Assembly: GCA_004524445.1 (NCBI GenBank)
Contig: SDNP01000010.1
Coordinates: forward strand, 22,637 to 86,636
Direction: 5' to 3'
DNA length: 64,000 nt
DNA from: Candidatus Thorarchaeota archaeon
Lineage (GTDB): Archaea; Asgardarchaeota; Thorarchaeia; Thorarchaeales; Thorarchaeaceae
Positions 16,921 to 25,853 of the stretch are shown here, piece after piece (position 1 is the stretch's first letter; each line of letters begins with the position of its first letter). Position numbers and translations under genes: made by a program. The notes under the pieces are model-generated. The model had not been told where the DNA came from. It searched no databases and saw only the letters and a program-made list of their open reading frames with translations.

Positions 16921-17868
16921 ATGAAATATCCAAATCTCGACTACAAATATGATGGGCCAATATTTGATTCTCATGCTCACGTAATCGAATTGGAGGCGCT
17001 CAAGCTATTCGTGGAAATAGGCAAGAAATACGGAACAGAGAAATCCATACTGATAGTACATAGCGATGATATAACTGCCTATGAAAGAATGTACCCGGGT
17101 CGATTTGTCTATGCCAAATATATGTCGGGGTGGAGATTGTTCACGGAAGGACCAGAACCTTCTCTAAAAGAAGTGGCCCGCCTTCGCGAAGAAGGATATG
17201 GATTAGTAAAAATGCATTTTGCGCCGTTCTGGACTGATAGATTAGAAAAAGAGAAGGTTCCTTCTGTTGACAGTCCGGTCTTTGACCCACTTTTTGATGT
17301 TCTAGCAGAGCATAATCTGCCTGTTCTGATTCACATAGCAGATCCGGACACATATTTTGAGAATCGTTATGCAAATTCCAAACAATATGGCACCAAGGAT
17401 GGACACATAGAGGAATTCGAAAACAGACTGAAACGGAGTGGTGATGTGGTATTTCAACAAGCTCATTTTGGTGCTCAGGCGGAGCCCCATCGCTTGGAAA
17501 ATTTGGCAAGGATGTTTCACCAATATCCAAACCTACATGTTGACACCAGTAGTGCTAGATGGATGGCTAGGGAGTTGGGTAAGGCACCGGAAAAGGCTAG
17601 AAAAGTGATTATCAACCATTCGGATAGAATCCTCTATGGCACCGATTGTGTTGCAAGAAGCATGGATATAGATTACTACGAAGGCAGGCATCATACTGAG
17701 AGAATGATTTGGGAAACCGATGTGCGAAACGTGCCTCTCCCATTCGTGGACCAGGATACAGTTGGCAGAGGGGGCACTTACATCAACGGACTCGATTTGC
17801 CTCTAAATGTATTAGAGAAGATGTACTGGAAAAATGCTGATACGATTTATGACTTAGAATGGAATTGA
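16921..17868 (+). CDS. Amidohydrolase-2 family metal-dependent hydrolase
   Basis: A TIM-barrel hydrolase of about 315 residues. FDSHAHV gives the first metal-binding pair; LIHIAD, QAHFGAQ and ILYGTDCVAR correspond to later metal and catalytic positions of the Amidohydro_2 family (decarboxylases and lactonases such as LigI/ACMSD relatives). The substrate cannot be predicted. TTG at 16918 directly precedes the ATG used here. It ends one base before the convergent NTF2-like gene. Confidence 0.78.
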   Translation: MKYPNLDYKYDGPIFDSHAHVIELEALKLFVEIGKKYGTEKSILIVHSDDITAYERMYPGRFVYAKYMSGWRLFTEGPEPSLKEVARLREEGYGLVKMHFAPFWTDRLEKEKVPSVDSPVFDPLFDVLAEHNLPVLIHIADPDTYFENRYANSKQYGTKDGHIEEFENRLKRSGDVVFQQAHFGAQAEPHRLENLARMFHQYPNLHVDTSSARWMARELGKAPEKARKVIINHSDRILYGTDCVARSMDIDYYEGRHHTERMIWETDVRNVPLPFVDQDTVGRGGTYINGLDLPLNVLEKMYWKNADTIYDLEWN

Positions 17869-17869
17869 T

Positions 17870-18280
17870 TTAAAGTCGCAATCTCTCTAGCTGCTTTTTT
17901 CTCTCCACAGCGGCTAGAAGGCGTGTTCTATCAAAGTAGACCTCGTTACGCGTTATCTTTGTGTCCTCCAGTTCAACAATGTCAATTCCAACCTCGTGCA
18001 AGACCTCTTGCCCAACAGGAATCTCACATTCCCATTTAACGATTGCACCAGTTCTTATTGGAAATACCTCAACCGGTTTCCATCTCCAATCCTGATAGAC
18101 TCTCAATAATCTCTCAAAGTATTGAAGTATATCCTCATGTCCCTGGAGTCCTTCTCGATGGGCAGGATCGGCATATAGGGCATCTTCAGAATAGAACTTA
18201 ATTAGCTCTTCCGGCTGATTCCCGGTCCAAGCAGATAGCCACTCCTTGCAGAACTCAAATAGCTCATCTTCATTCATCAT
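17870..18280 (-). CDS. NTF2-like (SnoaL-type) protein
   Basis: A 136-residue alpha+beta cone protein. ELIKFYSEDALYADPAHREGLQGHEDILQYF is typical of SnoaL-like NTF2 domains, followed by the curved sheet segments (VEVFPIRTGAIVKWECEI). Such proteins bind small hydrophobic ligands or act as isomerases; no catalytic residues are certain here. Two adjacent ATG codons at 18280 and 18277 could start it. Confidence 0.72.
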   Translation of the reverse strand: MMNEDELFEFCKEWLSAWTGNQPEELIKFYSEDALYADPAHREGLQGHEDILQYFERLLRVYQDWRWKPVEVFPIRTGAIVKWECEIPVGQEVLHEVGIDIVELEDTKITRNEVYFDRTRLLAAVERKKQLERLRL

Positions 18281-18378
18281 TTTTCCAGCAATACCAAAAT
18301 GGAACGCACTACGCTATAGGATTTACGCTTCGGATAGTTTGGAAGTTCGTTCGGATATCTATGAGAATGACCCTCATT

Positions 18379-18564
18379 TCAGTAATCAGTCAATGCAGTC
18401 TGTCCTGTCTGACTTAGTTTCCAACCCGAGCCGTTTTTTTGCGGAGTGACAGTGCCCTCAGCCTGCATATTTTTCAGATGATAAAGAACCGTGCTATAGG
18501 TTACATCGATCTTCTCTGCAATCTCGGCAGCGGAGGTCCAATTATCATAATTCAAATGCTTCAA
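18379..18564 (-). CDS. Small winged-helix DNA-binding protein, start uncertain
   Basis: WTSAAEIAEKIDVTYSTVLYHLKNMQAEGTV is a clear ArsR/MarR-type winged-helix core with a wing (QKNGSGWKLSQTG). The only canonical start in frame is the TTG at 18564, which would remove most of the first helix. The frame is open upstream to 18645 and encodes a good helix (GLITRSEILKHL), with only CTG codons at 18639 and 18615 as possible starts. Either a rare start is used or the 5' end is damaged. It follows the gelsolin-like gene on the same strand and may be a local regulator. Confidence 0.6.
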   Translation of the reverse strand: MKHLNYDNWTSAAEIAEKIDVTYSTVLYHLKNMQAEGTVTPQKNGSGWKLSQTGQTALTDY

Positions 18565-18701
18565 GATTTCGCTGCGGGTGATGAGCCCGGATCGGACATT
18601 CCGGATTTTGACCAGATAAGCACGTCGATTGAACTTCAGTGTTTTTTACCCGTGAATATTTTGAATCCTTGCCTCATCACTATATCGGTTATGGATGAGA
18701 A

Positions 18702-18980
18702 TTAGTGGCGTTCTACGTCTACAAGGTCTAAGAATGCAGATGGCTCTTGATCCTCAGCTATAGGTCGAATTCTGTAGCGCTTGTATTCATGCGAGAGCTT
18801 TGCTGCAACGCGAGTACCCATCAATTTCTTGAAGAGGCTGGCCTTTTTGCCTCTCCACAGGTATACTGTTTCGTTATCATGGTCTATGACAACAATTACT
18901 TTCGAAGTGTCCAGTTGAATTGTTTCGGTGGTTATGTCCACCAGCTGTGCATCAGAGTCCACTTCATAGGCGTCCAGCAT
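18702..18980 (-). CDS. Single-domain gelsolin-like protein
   Basis: The 92-residue protein matches the gelsolin fold pattern: a hydrophobic strand and turn (VIVVIDHDNETVYLWRGKKAS), a long amphipathic helix (FKKLMGTRVAAKLSHEYKRY) and the closing EDQEPSAFLDL, equivalent to the GQEPxxF end of gelsolin repeats. Eukaryotic gelsolins sever and cap actin under calcium control, and Asgard archaea encode one- and two-domain versions that regulate actin. The acidic residues in DHDNE are candidate calcium ligands. No actin gene is in the window. The assignment comes from pattern recognition by eye, so it is probable rather than certain. Confidence 0.6.
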   Translation of the reverse strand: MLDAYEVDSDAQLVDITTETIQLDTSKVIVVIDHDNETVYLWRGKKASLFKKLMGTRVAAKLSHEYKRYRIRPIAEDQEPSAFLDLVDVERH

Positions 18981-19139
18981 GATATCACTACCTTATAGTA
19001 TTCACTAGTTGCAATGACCTATATTTGATTATCTTCTATTTAGAGATTGTGAGAAGTAGAGCGTTTCTCGTGTAATACAATATAATATAATTTGGAAATA
19101 TCCTCAGTGAAATGGTAGAGTGACACTTAGGTGATACAA

Positions 19140-19865
19140 GTGAATTCTCCGGAGAGAGGAATCATAAAATTCATCGATAGAGACTCGAGGAGAATTGAAT
19201 TTGATTATGGCGGTTTCCAGCTGAATTATCCGTTGAATGCTATCCCGGAGTCACTCTATAATGCCTTAGCCACATTAGTTGATGGTTCTGAGGAGCCAAT
19301 GCAAATCTATGGGCAGATGGTGAGGAATAGTGTCTACAAGCCGGCTGTTATTTCAAATGAGCAGATTAAACCATTTGGTGTGAATGCCGCCACAAAGATC
19401 GTCAGATTGACTCTTACAGACGATGAGATTGAGAAGAGAATCAACGAGATTGAAGGTGTGATGCTCACCTTTCAAGGAAGGCCCTTTGAAGACACTATGT
19501 CACAGAGGATAGAATTGTATAAGGAGTTGCTCATCGACGATAACAAAATCGACCGGATGAGGTTGGGTGTCGCTGAAATGTTTGGCTTAAGAACGTACAA
19601 CAATTTGCTTCACGACCCTCGATGTAGTCTAGCCTTTAGCTGGTACGACTCTGATAGTGGCCAATCATTAGGATTTCAGATAAATTGCCTTGTTGAAATA
19701 GTACATCAAGGAGATCCATTTTATCGCTATATGCGTGTAATGCGCTCCTTATTTTCCAGGCGTTTCTTAGACTTGGAACATGAGGAATACATTTGTGCCT
19801 ACAAGATGTTTATTTCAGAGGTTATAGACAAAAGCCTGGCAAGCTCGACAGGTTTTTCCCACTAA
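19140..19865 (+). CDS. Conserved hypothetical protein, tandem paralogue 1
   Basis: About 241 residues, paralogous over its full length to the next gene (shared YPLNAIP, ATKIVRLTLTD, LIDD-KIDR, LFS-RFLDL and EYICAYK/EYVCAYK). The middle TYNNLLHDPRCSLAF faintly resembles FMN-binding split-barrel proteins, but this is not secure. The GTG at 19140 is chosen because GGTGAT, a piece of the Shine-Dalgarno consensus, lies just upstream; the GTG at 19131 is part of that site. Cytosolic; function unknown. Confidence 0.7.
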   Translation: MNSPERGIIKFIDRDSRRIEFDYGGFQLNYPLNAIPESLYNALATLVDGSEEPMQIYGQMVRNSVYKPAVISNEQIKPFGVNAATKIVRLTLTDDEIEKRINEIEGVMLTFQGRPFEDTMSQRIELYKELLIDDNKIDRMRLGVAEMFGLRTYNNLLHDPRCSLAFSWYDSDSGQSLGFQINCLVEIVHQGDPFYRYMRVMRSLFSRRFLDLEHEEYICAYKMFISEVIDKSLASSTGFSH

Positions 19866-19936
19866 CCAGCAAGTGATTTATGTGATAACTGCTTATTGTC
19901 TTCCATATTAGGAATATTGAATGCATTGTGATAAGC

Positions 19937-20659
19937 ATGCAGACTGAACATACTCGCGTACGTTTCATTGATCGCGAACTGAGAAAAATTGAGGTGGAAC
20001 GAGGAGATATTGTGCTATCTTACCCTTTGAATGCGATACCCGATTCACTGTATGAGAAGATAGCAGGGGCTCTTGGTGGTGACGAACCCTCAGCAACAAA
20101 TCTTCGCTCAGTCTATAGAGACACCGTGATGAAACCTGCAGTCTGTACTTTTGACATACATCGTCCATATCCAATCAATGTCGCTACAAAAATCGTCCGT
20201 TTGACCCTTACTGATTCTGAGCTCGAAAAAAAGATTAATGATATAGAGGGAAAAATCCTCAGCTTCCAAGGTGTTCCTTTTGACGATTCTATTGAAGATA
20301 GAATCCAATTCTACAGAGACCTCTTCATCGATGATAAGAAGATTGACAGGTTTAGGATTGGAGCTGTTGAGATGTACGGAGACGCCACATACTCCAATAT
20401 TCTAAATGACCCTCGAGTAACGCTCGGATTCTATTGGCGTTCAAGCAATCCACCAAACGCCATGAGCTATCAAATCAATGCAATCGCAGAGATGGTGAAC
20501 AAGGATGACCCCTTCTATAGATACATGTGGGCTCTAAGGGGACTCTTTTCGCATAGATTTTTGGACTTGGGGCGCGATGAATATGTATGCGCCTACAAGT
20601 TTTGGGTTTCAGAAACTCATGAGAAATCATTGACTGGAAGAACTGGCTTTACGCCCTAG
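19937..20659 (+). CDS. Conserved hypothetical protein, tandem paralogue 2
   Basis: Second copy of the tandem pair, about 240 residues with the same block order as the upstream gene. Differences cluster in surface loops, and the YSNILNDPRVTLGF block is better preserved against split-barrel proteins than in copy 1. The ATG at 19937 follows GTGATA, the same arrangement as in copy 1; the GTG at 19928 is read here as the ribosome-binding site. A 71-base gap separates the copies, so they probably share a transcript. Confidence 0.7.
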   Translation: MQTEHTRVRFIDRELRKIEVERGDIVLSYPLNAIPDSLYEKIAGALGGDEPSATNLRSVYRDTVMKPAVCTFDIHRPYPINVATKIVRLTLTDSELEKKINDIEGKILSFQGVPFDDSIEDRIQFYRDLFIDDKKIDRFRIGAVEMYGDATYSNILNDPRVTLGFYWRSSNPPNAMSYQINAIAEMVNKDDPFYRYMWALRGLFSHRFLDLGRDEYVCAYKFWVSETHEKSLTGRTGFTP

Positions 20660-20663
20660 GAAG

Positions 20664-23153
20664 CTAATAGTTGGTCAGCTTGAGCAGTCTTTCTGGCAAT
20701 TCTTCGATGGATGCGATATCTAGTACAGCTCCATGAGACTTCTCGGCTAGTTTCTCAGCAGCTTGACTATTATATGAAGACCGTGGCACAAGAATAATCA
20801 TCTCGATGCCCTGTTGCTTGAATTTGGTAGCTAATTCCTCACAGATTGATTGGTCAGACAAGTAAGCATCCGTACTGAAGATGAATATTTTCTCCTTTGC
20901 ACGTGTATCCTCAAAATTCCGCAGAGCCAAGTTCATCGATTGGCGACCACCCGTCCCGCCGCTCGCACGAACCTCTAGCAAATCGGCAGCGACCTTTTCT
21001 ACTGAAACTGATTTGTCAGCAATTTCTTTCACAACATGGGTGTGACTATCAAAGAGTACCACGCCAAAATCATCTTTCTGGACGCCATATAGGCCTGCCA
21101 TGACGGATATGGATAGCATGCCCAGCTTCTCGGGACTATGCATCGAGCCTGATTTGTCAAGAGCCCAGTAAAACGCTCTGTGCCCCTGGTATGTTTCAGT
21201 GATCAGGAAATCCTCGGGGTCAACAAAGTTGAAATTCGTGTTTCCAGAGGAGAGCAGATGGTCTATTGTTTCTTCCAGGTCGATAAGGTCAATGTCATCT
21301 CCGATACGGAATGGACGGACAGTTGTGGACTCTTGGATGCCCCCTAGCATTGATGAACCCATAGTCTGTCGAGAATAGCGAAGACCAAGGTCAATGAGCA
21401 GCTGACTGGCAATCTTCTTCAGACGTTGCCGCAATTCTGGGGGCAGTTCGTCTCGGTATGAGTACCATATTCGAATCACATTAGAAGCTGGTCCGCCCAT
21501 AAGACCACCGAATACAGAGTTCGCTCGCTTTTGATCGACGCCGTGCATTCCGCGGCCTGACTGGCCCATTGCCGCCCGCAGGTCATGGTGGCCAATTGCG
21601 CCTAATGCACTTTGGTTGTCCCTTTCATGTGCCATATCGGCAAGAATTCTCAGTTGTTGATGTGATAAACCGGCTTGAGATACTAGAGTATGAAGCCTAT
21701 CAAAATCCGAAACTCCAGCTTGAATTAGTTTCTTAATGACCTCGAAGGATGGGTTTAGCAACTCCTGAATTTCCGTATCACTCATTCCAACACGTCTACC
21801 GGCTTTGGTAACAGCCTGCTCAGAAGCCGGTGCCCCCATTGAGGAACATTGTTGTACGCTCTGTCGCAGATGAGTTCTATCAGGAGACCTGCCCATAACA
21901 CCATCAGCGAGCTCCTGCATGCTTTCTTGCCATTTATTCCTGCATTGTGCGTCGGAAATTCCCTTCTTGAGATTCATCATCTCTTTGATTTTTTGTTTCA
22001 GAAAATCAGAAGGAGCAGACCGAGTGTCAGCATCCGTCAAGATATCATCAGTAACCCTGTCAACAAGATCATTCCAACTGGATGTACTCCGATGATTTTC
22101 GGCAAGTTGACGGAAATCAACCTTATCTCGTGCACCCTGCTCGTAGAAGTCTGCATATGACTTCATTACATTATCACTGACTCTTTCACCGGTAGCTGAT
22201 TCGATACTGGATCCCATTTCCATGGCGTCGCTTAGTGAGTAGTTTCGGTATGCAGACTTCACATGTTGGTCCAAAGAACCAGGGGTTCTCTCTAATCTCG
22301 ATGCATACTCCGCAGCCTCATCAAGATTCTTGAGGCTCTTCTGCAGTTCTTTGTCCATGGCTTTGAGCATGTCGTCTGACAATCGTTCAAGGTCTTCCAT
22401 GAGCTTCAGAGACTGAGCTGCAGAGGAAGGGTCACGATCTGCTAAGGCGGAGAATCTTTCTGCTACGTCAGAGTCCCCACGTAAGGCGCGCGCAGCTATT
22501 TGTTCCGCCTCGAAGGATGAATCACAAATCCTTTCTAGAGAGTTCAATGTTGCTGCATTCAGGAGGTCTTTATGACTTAGGTTTCCTGTGCCTTGTATTA
22601 ACTCGTCTGATGCCTTTTCCTTCAACTCCGAGTCAGAGGATATGCCTTGCAAAACGACATCTCCCTCATTCAAATAATCCATAGCTGCAGAATGCAGTTG
22701 CTTGTCCATTTTCTTTCGCAATTCTTGAAGGTAGGCATAGCCCGCCTCCACCTTATCTTGCTGAATTTTTGCTGCAAGTTCTTGTTCTGCAATTATTTGG
22801 TCTATGATGGACTGGATATGCGTGTTATTTCCAGAGGCTGGCTTCTTCACCTCTTTGACTGGAGGAGGCGGCATTTTCTGCCGCTCTCTTCCGAGTAGAA
22901 TATCTTCAGCAATTTTTCGTGCAATCTTTTGGTCAGGGGGGTGAGTTGTAAAGACTGCGGCATCCACAAAATCATCCAGTGATAATCCGCCTTGCTTGAA
23001 GTACCGGGCGGAAAGAAACTTCGGAATTGCTTGAGTCTGCCGAACACTCGGATAGAACCTGACTTCTTCTGATCTTCGCATGCGTGTCACAAATTCATGT
23101 GAGAAACCCGGAACATTTTCCATGGTGGATTCGATTCTAGGTTGATTGGCCAC
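20664..23153 (-). CDS. VWA-domain protein of a MoxR/VWA pair
   Basis: A large (about 829 residues) helical, charged protein ending in a von Willebrand A domain: ALDKSGSM is the MIDAS metal site (DxSGS), followed by VVLFDSHTHVV and the later SGGTGG and FSTDA segments. The N-terminal 600 residues are coiled-coil-like and lack motifs. It directly follows the MoxR-type ATPase gene; such pairs act as chelatase- or chaperone-like machines that remodel or load metal into partners. The GTG at 23153 has GGAG eight bases upstream and overlaps the ATPase end; ATG at 23123 is an alternative. Confidence 0.78.
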   Translation of the reverse strand: MANQPRIESTMENVPGFSHEFVTRMRRSEEVRFYPSVRQTQAIPKFLSARYFKQGGLSLDDFVDAAVFTTHPPDQKIARKIAEDILLGRERQKMPPPPVKEVKKPASGNNTHIQSIIDQIIAEQELAAKIQQDKVEAGYAYLQELRKKMDKQLHSAAMDYLNEGDVVLQGISSDSELKEKASDELIQGTGNLSHKDLLNAATLNSLERICDSSFEAEQIAARALRGDSDVAERFSALADRDPSSAAQSLKLMEDLERLSDDMLKAMDKELQKSLKNLDEAAEYASRLERTPGSLDQHVKSAYRNYSLSDAMEMGSSIESATGERVSDNVMKSYADFYEQGARDKVDFRQLAENHRSTSSWNDLVDRVTDDILTDADTRSAPSDFLKQKIKEMMNLKKGISDAQCRNKWQESMQELADGVMGRSPDRTHLRQSVQQCSSMGAPASEQAVTKAGRRVGMSDTEIQELLNPSFEVIKKLIQAGVSDFDRLHTLVSQAGLSHQQLRILADMAHERDNQSALGAIGHHDLRAAMGQSGRGMHGVDQKRANSVFGGLMGGPASNVIRIWYSYRDELPPELRQRLKKIASQLLIDLGLRYSRQTMGSSMLGGIQESTTVRPFRIGDDIDLIDLEETIDHLLSSGNTNFNFVDPEDFLITETYQGHRAFYWALDKSGSMHSPEKLGMLSISVMAGLYGVQKDDFGVVLFDSHTHVVKEIADKSVSVEKVAADLLEVRASGGTGGRQSMNLALRNFEDTRAKEKIFIFSTDAYLSDQSICEELATKFKQQGIEMIILVPRSSYNSQAAEKLAEKSHGAVLDIASIEELPERLLKLTNY

Positions 23154-24075
23154 TCTCAGAACTCCTCTTACTCCCAAGTACCCGTCTCACTAACGCATTA
23201 ACGGCAGGCTCAGCATCTACTCCAGGTCGGAATCGCAGTGCTCCTACCAAGACGTAATGCGCTGCTGTTGAAAGAGTGTTATGATCTATCTCCTCTAGCC
23301 TCTTCCGCCTAGCCATCTGCGCGCTCAGTCTGGCAATCGAAATGCCAGCTCGAATAGATGCTGGAATCTCAATATCAGTTGAAGAGCGGGTTGCAGAGAC
23401 AAGTGAGTAAATCTGCGCCAGTACATGATCTGATAGGTTATATTCCGGACAATTTACTTTCACTATCTCGATTTCAGTAGCCTTCCTTGGATAGCCGAGC
23501 TTTATCCATACTCGAATCCGGTCTCTCAATGCTTCACTTAGCCTATGGGCACCAGCCATTTCCTCGGGATTCATACTCAGCACTGGAAAGAAATCCTCAT
23601 CCGCTTGGATTCGCCCTAGACGCTGTACATTTGCTGAACGTTCTTCGAAGGGCTCAAGAAGACTATTTTGAACATATTCAGGCAATCGATTGGCTTCATT
23701 AAGCCCGAATACTGAGCCGAAAACCATGGATTTTAGGAGAGGCCCTGGTTCAAAAGATTCGAGATTGAACCCCTTCTGCAATACCAATGCCGGATTGAAG
23801 GAGCCAATAAGATGCGACGGTCTCACGCCCTCGTCGCCCGTAATCCAGTGGAAGTTCCTCTTGCTCTTTTCAGCATAGGCACGTAGAAGCAGAGTTTTAC
23901 CCACTCCAGGTGGGCCCACTATACCTGGTATGAGACCTGCATTCTCGCAGTCCTCCAACACCTCAAATGCGTCCTTATATTGCTCCTTTATGACTATGCG
24001 TACACGTTCCTGTGAAGCGGCATCCATGCGCTTCTTGAACTGCGATGCGAATAATCGATGTTCTTTTTGCACCAT
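23137..24075 (-). CDS. MoxR-family AAA+ ATPase
   Basis: GPPGVGKT (residues 54-61) is the Walker A site. The Walker B position reads VFGLNEANR, keeping the catalytic Glu but with Asn in place of the usual Asp. LEPFEER, LSMNPEE and EALRDRIRVWI supply sensor 1 and the arginine region. About 312 residues, near the MoxR norm. It is encoded immediately upstream of the VWA protein, its expected partner. The ATG has GGGGG upstream. Target protein unknown. Confidence 0.85.
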   Translation of the reverse strand: MVQKEHRLFASQFKKRMDAASQERVRIVIKEQYKDAFEVLEDCENAGLIPGIVGPPGVGKTLLLRAYAEKSKRNFHWITGDEGVRPSHLIGSFNPALVLQKGFNLESFEPGPLLKSMVFGSVFGLNEANRLPEYVQNSLLEPFEERSANVQRLGRIQADEDFFPVLSMNPEEMAGAHRLSEALRDRIRVWIKLGYPRKATEIEIVKVNCPEYNLSDHVLAQIYSLVSATRSSTDIEIPASIRAGISIARLSAQMARRKRLEEIDHNTLSTAAHYVLVGALRFRPGVDAEPAVNALVRRVLGSKRSSESGQST

Positions 24076-24160
24076 AACGAACCCCCAATGTAAATTCGTT
24101 GTTAGACATCCATTTTAAACTACACTGTTTAATTCTAACGGTTGGTAGCTTGAATCTTCA

Positions 24161-24889
24161 TCAGCAATATATCTCATTAGCGGGATTATTCCCATATTTG
24201 ACCCAGAATGCCAAAAAGAATACAGCTACGATGAATATGTAGTCGCCGATGTTATACAAGTAGGTGCCAAACAGAGCCAAGTAGAAAATCGTATCCTCCA
24301 TTAGTGACGGAATTGTGTTTTTGACAAAATGAAGAATACTGGCAACTGGAATCACTACAGAAGCAAATTCAAAGAATATCGGCCGTGTCGAGTTGGCAGC
24401 TGCGGTCCAAAGTGTGAGCCCAGCTAGCGTCCACACAAAAATACGAGCTATATTGACGACAAACAGCCCAATAACCGGATCAACACTACTAAAGGCAATT
24501 TGCAGAGGAGCAACCACCACTAGAAACAGGAATCCCTGCGAGGCCATGGTTGCATATTTGTTGGGGGATCTGTCGTTGAATGCTTTGAAAGCCTGCCAAA
24601 ATAAACCACTATACAGGACGGCGAATACAGTTGTCAAGCCGCTTAACACTGATATAAGAACGGTGCCGTTCTGAGAAAACAATATTGGTCTATACGCCAG
24701 TAGTAGGCTGACAACAAAACCAGAGAACATGAAGACAGATGCATACAATCCGTATTTGAAGTATCTCCTACTTGACTCTAGCCTTGCTGAACGAGTCCCT
24801 GTTTCCATTTCATATTCTTGTGTGTGATGCTCCATTTTCTTCCCCATACAATCAATAGAAAGTTTGGATGTGGTGAACGACTTCTTCAT
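24161..24889 (-). CDS. Polytopic membrane protein, about six helices
   Basis: Six or so hydrophobic segments follow a polar N-terminus of about 45 residues (GTRSARLESSRRYFKYG). No transport or enzyme motif is recognised. The next membrane gene upstream on this strand has a similar size and helix count, so the two may be distant relatives. ATG codons at 24847 and near 24835 (MEHHTQ) are alternative starts. Confidence 0.6.
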   Translation of the reverse strand: MKKSFTTSKLSIDCMGKKMEHHTQEYEMETGTRSARLESSRRYFKYGLYASVFMFSGFVVSLLLAYRPILFSQNGTVLISVLSGLTTVFAVLYSGLFWQAFKAFNDRSPNKYATMASQGFLFLVVVAPLQIAFSSVDPVIGLFVVNIARIFVWTLAGLTLWTAAANSTRPIFFEFASVVIPVASILHFVKNTIPSLMEDTIFYLALFGTYLYNIGDYIFIVAVFFLAFWVKYGNNPANEIYC

Positions 24890-25041
24890 TTAACATGGCA
24901 ATTCCAGAAACATAAAAGTCTGGTTTATCCACCAACTTTCACGTGTTTCATATTTCTACTTAATATAAGGGATAACATCAAGCTGTGAATAATTTTGCGG
25001 CTGAAAAAATATCAAAGTAAATTGTGTTTATGTGCCCTTCT

Positions 25042-25695
25042 TTAGGGGAGTTGGGACATCCTGCGGAAGAAAATTGCGAATAAGAGAATGGGTCTAATAA
25101 TTCCACACGTAATGAAATTTGGAATAATAAAGGGATTACTCGTGAACCTTGCCTGGTATAGAATGATTTGGATATTTCTAGTAAGGGCAAAAACACTGAA
25201 GGCAGTACAGAGAAGAAATACGAAACACATACTGATGTAGAGTTGCCTGTCTTTTGCTCTGTTTCGCTCCGACCAAAATACCACTGCTGCCAGCGCAGAG
25301 ATGGTAATTCCAGATACTAAAGAAACAAAAAAGGATGGAGTCGATGGTGATAAAAATCCAGCGACTGAAAATAAAACCATTGCCAAATAGCCGAGAGCCG
25401 CATAGTATGCAAAACGATTATTGAACTCGCGATAGACGGCCTGAAATCCCCTAGAAATCAAAAATATTGATGCAATATCTACTATATTCGAAATAAGGTA
25501 GAGTGCATTAGAGATAAGTAAATTGATCGAGCCTGAAGTCCAAGAGATCAATAAATACATGGTTAGAACTGACAGTACATTCCGTACGACTATTTGGATT
25601 GATACGCCAATTAGTCCTAGCCGGTATAGTTTCTTAATTTCCTTAGAAATGGCAGGTGGTATTACTCCCATATCGTAATGAATGCCTTTACCCAA
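25042..25695 (-). CDS. Polytopic membrane protein, about six helices
   Basis: A 217-residue protein with a short polar start (ISKEIKKLYRLG) and about six hydrophobic helices; SERNRAKDRQLY forms a basic loop between helices four and five. No recognised family. Same strand and similar layout as the gene 150 bases downstream. TTG at 25695 is the longest start; ATG at 25671 (MGVIPPAIS) is plausible. Confidence 0.58.
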   Translation of the reverse strand: MGKGIHYDMGVIPPAISKEIKKLYRLGLIGVSIQIVVRNVLSVLTMYLLISWTSGSINLLISNALYLISNIVDIASIFLISRGFQAVYREFNNRFAYYAALGYLAMVLFSVAGFLSPSTPSFFVSLVSGITISALAAVVFWSERNRAKDRQLYISMCFVFLLCTAFSVFALTRNIQIILYQARFTSNPFIIPNFITCGIIRPILLFAIFFRRMSQLP

Positions 25696-25853
25696 TTGAC
25701 CTACACCCTAACCTAGTACTGGAATTCCCCAGAGCCTTTCAGTTTTTCCCATTAGAAGAGAGCTGCAAGATTTGACAACAAGCAATTCTGCGGGACTGTC
25801 TTAGATTCAATGGTTGGCTCTCAGCAGAAGCAGCATGCCTTTACAAAGATGTT

